From assembly GCA_019358875.1 (NCBI GenBank), contig JAHHIF010000076.1, positions 1 to 33,659 of the forward strand: a DNA stretch of 33,659 nucleotides, in the 5' to 3' direction. Origin of the DNA: Symplocastrum torsivum CPER-KK1 (GTDB lineage: Bacteria > Cyanobacteriota > Cyanobacteriia > Cyanobacteriales > Coleofasciculaceae). The notes under the pieces were generated by a model. That model was not told the origin of the DNA, ran no database searches, and worked only from the letters and a program-made list of their open reading frames with translations. A program made the translations under genes and the position numbers. Positions 31,153 through 33,659 of this stretch are shown here, in pieces (the first letter of the stretch is position 1; each line of letters begins with the position of its first letter).

Positions 31153-33068
31153 TGCCGTTAGTGTGGCGTGAATTTCAACCCATAGCTGCGATCGCAACAA
31201 CTCCCAACGCTGCCCAAAGGCTGCAATTGCTAAGTCAAACTACGGGTGCAACGCTTTGGGTACCAGAGTCCCTAAGCGCGATTGAACAAGCTCAGGTTTA
31301 TACGGGTTCTCTTAAAGCCCACGTAGCCCAACTGTGGCATCATCACCGCGCCTTTGTGTTTTGTCTGGCAACTGGGGCAGTCGTGCGGCTGATTGCACCT
31401 CTATTGGAACATAAATCTCTTGACCCAGCCGTTGTGGTTGTTGATGAAAAAGGGCAGTTCGTTATCAGTTTATGTAGCGGACATCAAGGCAAAGCGGATC
31501 AATTAGCAAAAGCAATTGCACTTCAATTAGGCGCAACCCCTGTATTAACAGGTGCCTCCTCTGCTTTAGGTTTACCAGGGGTAGATACTTTAGGCGTTCC
31601 CTTTGGTTGGCAACGGGGTGAGGGAGATTGGACGGCTGTCAGTGCCACAGTCGCACGAGGCGAAGCTGTGCAGGTGATTCAAGAAGTCGGCTCAACGTTA
31701 TGGCAGGAGCATCTTCCTCAGGGACATCCATTTCACTTTGGATTTCCTGAATATACGGCGACAAATCGGGAAGAAGCAATTTCGCCTAAAGCCAGGATTT
31801 GGATTAGCGCTACACAACGACAATTTTCTCCTGAATCAGACTTACCGAAAGTTCAGTGGCATCCACGAGTGTTGTGGGTAGGAATCGGTTGTGAGCGAGG
31901 AACGTCCAAACAATTAATCGAAACAGCGATTCAGCAGACTTGTCGGAGTCATCATTTAGCAGAAGGTGCGATCGCAGGACTTGCGACAATTGATATCAAA
32001 GCCGATGAAGTGGGATTAGTAGAATTGTGTCGCGATCGCAATTTGCCGTTACGCACCTTTCCGGCTGAAGTTTTACGTTCAGTGAATGTCCCGAATCCTT
32101 CGGCTGTTGTAGAAAAGGAAGTAGGAACCCCTAGCGTTGCCGAAGCAGCAGCACAGTTAGCTGCAAATAGTTTTGGGGCGCAAGACGTTGCTCCTTTACA
32201 GGTGAAAAAACAAATTTTTAAAGCAGAAGGGCAACCAGGGGCAGTAACGGTTGCGATCGCACAATCAGAACAAGAGTATACAGGTCGTACTGGTCAATTA
32301 TTCCTCATTGGCACGGGTCCAGGACAGCTTGAGCAGATGACACCAGCCGCTCAAACGGCTGTATCCCAAGCTGATGTTGTGATTGGTTACTCGCTCTACA
32401 TTGACTTGATTGCCCCTCTGTTGCGTCCAGGGCAAATTGTAGAAGCACTCCCCATTACTCAGGAACGACAACGAGCCGAACGAGCCATTGAAATAGCACA
32501 ATGGGGCTTAGTTGTAGCTGTTGTCTCATCGGGAGACTGTGGGATTTATGGCATGGCAGGGTTGGTGCTAGAAGAACTTCGCGCTGGTGGTTGGGATGGT
32601 AAAACTCCCGGTGTGCAGGTATTTCCTGGAATCACAGCCTTGCAAGCGGCGGCTTCTCGTGTCGGTGCGCCGTTGATGCATGACTTCTGCGCGATTAGCT
32701 TGAGTGATTTGTTAACGCCTTGGGAGGTGATTGAAAAGCGCCTCACGGCTGCTGCTCAAGCGGATTTTATTACAGCTTTGTACAATCCGCGATCGCAAAC
32801 TCGCACTCAACAAATTGCCACAGCTAGAGATATTTTCTTAAAGTATCGTGACCCGATGACACCTGTTGCGATCGTTCGCGCCGCTTATCGACAAGACGAA
32901 CAGATTACCCTCACCACGTTGGAGAAACTTTTAGAGACACCCGTTGATATGCTAACTACGGTTCTCATCGGCAACCAGAGTACCAGAACCTATGAGGATT
33001 GGATGATTACCCCACGGGGCTATCTAGGCTTTGATGCCGACGCAACTAGATTGAACCCACCGAGTTAG
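31152..33068 (+). CDS. cobJ: CbiG-CobJ fusion: cobalt-precorrin-5A hydrolase / precorrin-3B C17-methyltransferase
   Basis: This 638-residue fusion enzyme of the cobalamin pathway has a CbiG N-terminal domain at about 10-140 (VVVVDEKGQFVISLCSGHQG), a linker, and a CbiG C-terminal domain at about 228-340 (VGIGCERGTSKQLI, ATIDIKADEVGL, VPNPSAVVEKEVGTPSVAEA). A tetrapyrrole methylase domain of the CobJ/CbiH type follows at about 378-625, with LFLIGTGPGQLEQMTP, VVIGYSLYIDL, VVSSGDCGIYGMAG and FITALYNPRS. CobJ contracts the ring using SAM, and CbiG removes the extruded two-carbon unit in the anaerobic route. Cyanobacteria commonly carry this fusion. The start is ATG 31152, overlapping an upstream TAA. 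Its stop overlaps the convergent membrane-protein gene by four bases. Confidence 0.93.
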   Translation: MPLVWREFQPIAAIATTPNAAQRLQLLSQTTGATLWVPESLSAIEQAQVYTGSLKAHVAQLWHHHRAFVFCLATGAVVRLIAPLLEHKSLDPAVVVVDEKGQFVISLCSGHQGKADQLAKAIALQLGATPVLTGASSALGLPGVDTLGVPFGWQRGEGDWTAVSATVARGEAVQVIQEVGSTLWQEHLPQGHPFHFGFPEYTATNREEAISPKARIWISATQRQFSPESDLPKVQWHPRVLWVGIGCERGTSKQLIETAIQQTCRSHHLAEGAIAGLATIDIKADEVGLVELCRDRNLPLRTFPAEVLRSVNVPNPSAVVEKEVGTPSVAEAAAQLAANSFGAQDVAPLQVKKQIFKAEGQPGAVTVAIAQSEQEYTGRTGQLFLIGTGPGQLEQMTPAAQTAVSQADVVIGYSLYIDLIAPLLRPGQIVEALPITQERQRAERAIEIAQWGLVVAVVSSGDCGIYGMAGLVLEELRAGGWDGKTPGVQVFPGITALQAAASRVGAPLMHDFCAISLSDLLTPWEVIEKRLTAAAQADFITALYNPRSQTRTQQIATARDIFLKYRDPMTPVAIVRAAYRQDEQITLTTLEKLLETPVDMLTTVLIGNQSTRTYEDWMITPRGYLGFDADATRLNPPS

Positions 33069-33412
33069 AAAACTCGATCTACCACGAAATTAAGCACGCT
33101 GGCAACAATAGTAAGGATGATCGAACCCAACAAAGCAGGTAGGAAGCCACTGACCACAAAACCAGGCGTGATAGAACCCGCTAGCCAAATTGTAAGGGCA
33201 TTCACAACAAACAGAAACAAGCCTAAAGTCAGAAATGTGATAGGCAGAGTCAGAAGTACCAAAATTGGTTTGACAATGGCATTAAGCAACCCTAAAACAA
33301 CTGCTGCCACCAGGGCAGCAACAAAACTTGTGATTGCAAATCCTGGTACTAGATTGGCTGTAACTACCAACGCCAAAGCCGTAAGTAGCCAAGTCAACAA
33401 GAAGTGTGGCAT
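33065..33412 (-). CDS. Small four-helix membrane protein (Phage_holin_4_2 type)
   Basis: This 115-residue protein is almost entirely hydrophobic, with four helices at about 5-22, 28-48, 53-76 and 85-112. It has the segments LVPGFAITSFVAALVAA, GLLNAIVKPILVLLTLPIT and FLFVVNALTIWLAG. These are the signature blocks of the widespread bacterial membrane family filed under Phage_holin_4_2. Despite the name it is normally a chromosomal gene, and there are no other phage genes here. The function is unknown. The C-terminal codons overlap the end of cobJ on the opposite strand. Confidence 0.88.
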   Translation of the reverse strand: MPHFLLTWLLTALALVVTANLVPGFAITSFVAALVAAVVLGLLNAIVKPILVLLTLPITFLTLGLFLFVVNALTIWLAGSITPGFVVSGFLPALLGSIILTIVASVLNFVVDRVF

Positions 33413-33493
33413 GACTTTCGTTAAACAACGTCTACAAGTATCCTACCTAGAGAGTGACCTTTTCGTCCTTTGCGTCCACCCTGCATTTAATTC

Positions 33494-33512
33494 GGACTTA
33501 CGCATAAATGCG
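33494..33512. repeat. Solo GGACTTACGCA repeat end with palindrome
   Basis: GGACTTACGCA (33494-33504) is identical to the inner 11 bases of the MITE-like ends at 16072-16179. It runs into CGCATAAATGCG (33501-33512), a palindrome with a two-base centre. No partner end is found before the window stops. ACTTAAGCGAAAA at 33549-33561 also matches 26480-26492. The rest of 33413-33659 has no gene that I can support. Confidence 0.5.
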
Positions 33513-33659
33513 CTATATGGTAAGGGCGCAAAGCCATCATTGGTGTCAACTTAAGCGAAAAAGGAGCAGGGAAGATAGAGTGAAAGTCAAATAATTAGAT
33601 CAGAGCCAGCCGACCGAATATGAGCCGAAGTCGTCCGTGGAGCAGTGCCAATCCAGATC

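Noticed and set aside
33065..33412. Prophage holin
   Set aside because: The family name contains holin, but no lysis, capsid, tail or integrase genes occur nearby and the family is widespread in bacterial chromosomes.
33117..33554. 145-codon plus-strand frame overlapping the holin-type gene
   Set aside because: It mirrors a clearly hydrophobic, conserved minus-strand membrane protein; the plus-strand product is basic and unlike any family.

Overview
The window comes from a cyanobacterium, probably filamentous. The octamer GCGATCGC (HIP1) recurs throughout, for example at 1394-1401 and 24221-24228. Several families are typical of the phylum: CP12, Ycf51, two DUF3370 proteins, a DUF3177-type protein, a CbiG-CobJ fusion, and dynamin-like proteins that closely resemble the structurally characterised BDLP of Nostoc punctiforme. 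I see no rRNA or tRNA genes and no CRISPR array. Intergenic regions are rich in short repeats, hairpins and MITE-like elements. The species cannot be fixed from this sequence alone.

Layout. 1-550: the 3' remnant of an IS200/IS605-type tnpB with its right-end hairpin. 621-1730: a metallophosphoesterase, followed by a gap holding three consecutive stem-loops (1933-2067). 2211-9439: five same-strand genes, namely a small coiled-coil/membrane protein, two ~693-residue BDLP-type dynamins, a shorter divergent dynamin-like GTPase and a J-domain protein. I regard this as the most interesting block: a candidate membrane-remodelling module with a chaperone cofactor. 9453-10703 (minus): a FIST sensory protein. 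11170-11394: cp12, with a long structured leader and a strong terminator. 11563-13235: three small cyanobacterial proteins of unknown function. 13424-15405: an SDR oxidoreductase followed by a DeoR/WYL-type regulator. 15797-17434: a small helical protein, a MITE-like element and an MFS transporter.

17449-23391 is a minus-strand block: an MtfA-like M90 zinc peptidase, an alpha/beta hydrolase fused to a multi-pass membrane domain, and an 1145-residue receptor that joins a 7TMR-DISM input module, histidine kinase, receiver and class III adenylate cyclase. 23736-28321 holds two DUF3370 paralogues flanking a reverse-strand CNNM/CBS protein, with a composite repeat in the gap. 28733-33412 holds a GT39-like membrane glycosyltransferase, Ycf51, the cobalamin CbiG-CobJ fusion and a small four-helix membrane protein of the Phage_holin_4_2 type.

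How the genes work together. Only the dynamin/J-domain block, the SDR/WYL pair and perhaps cobJ with a tiny acidic ORF look like functional units. Most other genes appear to be independently transcribed housekeeping or accessory genes separated by repeat-bearing spacers.
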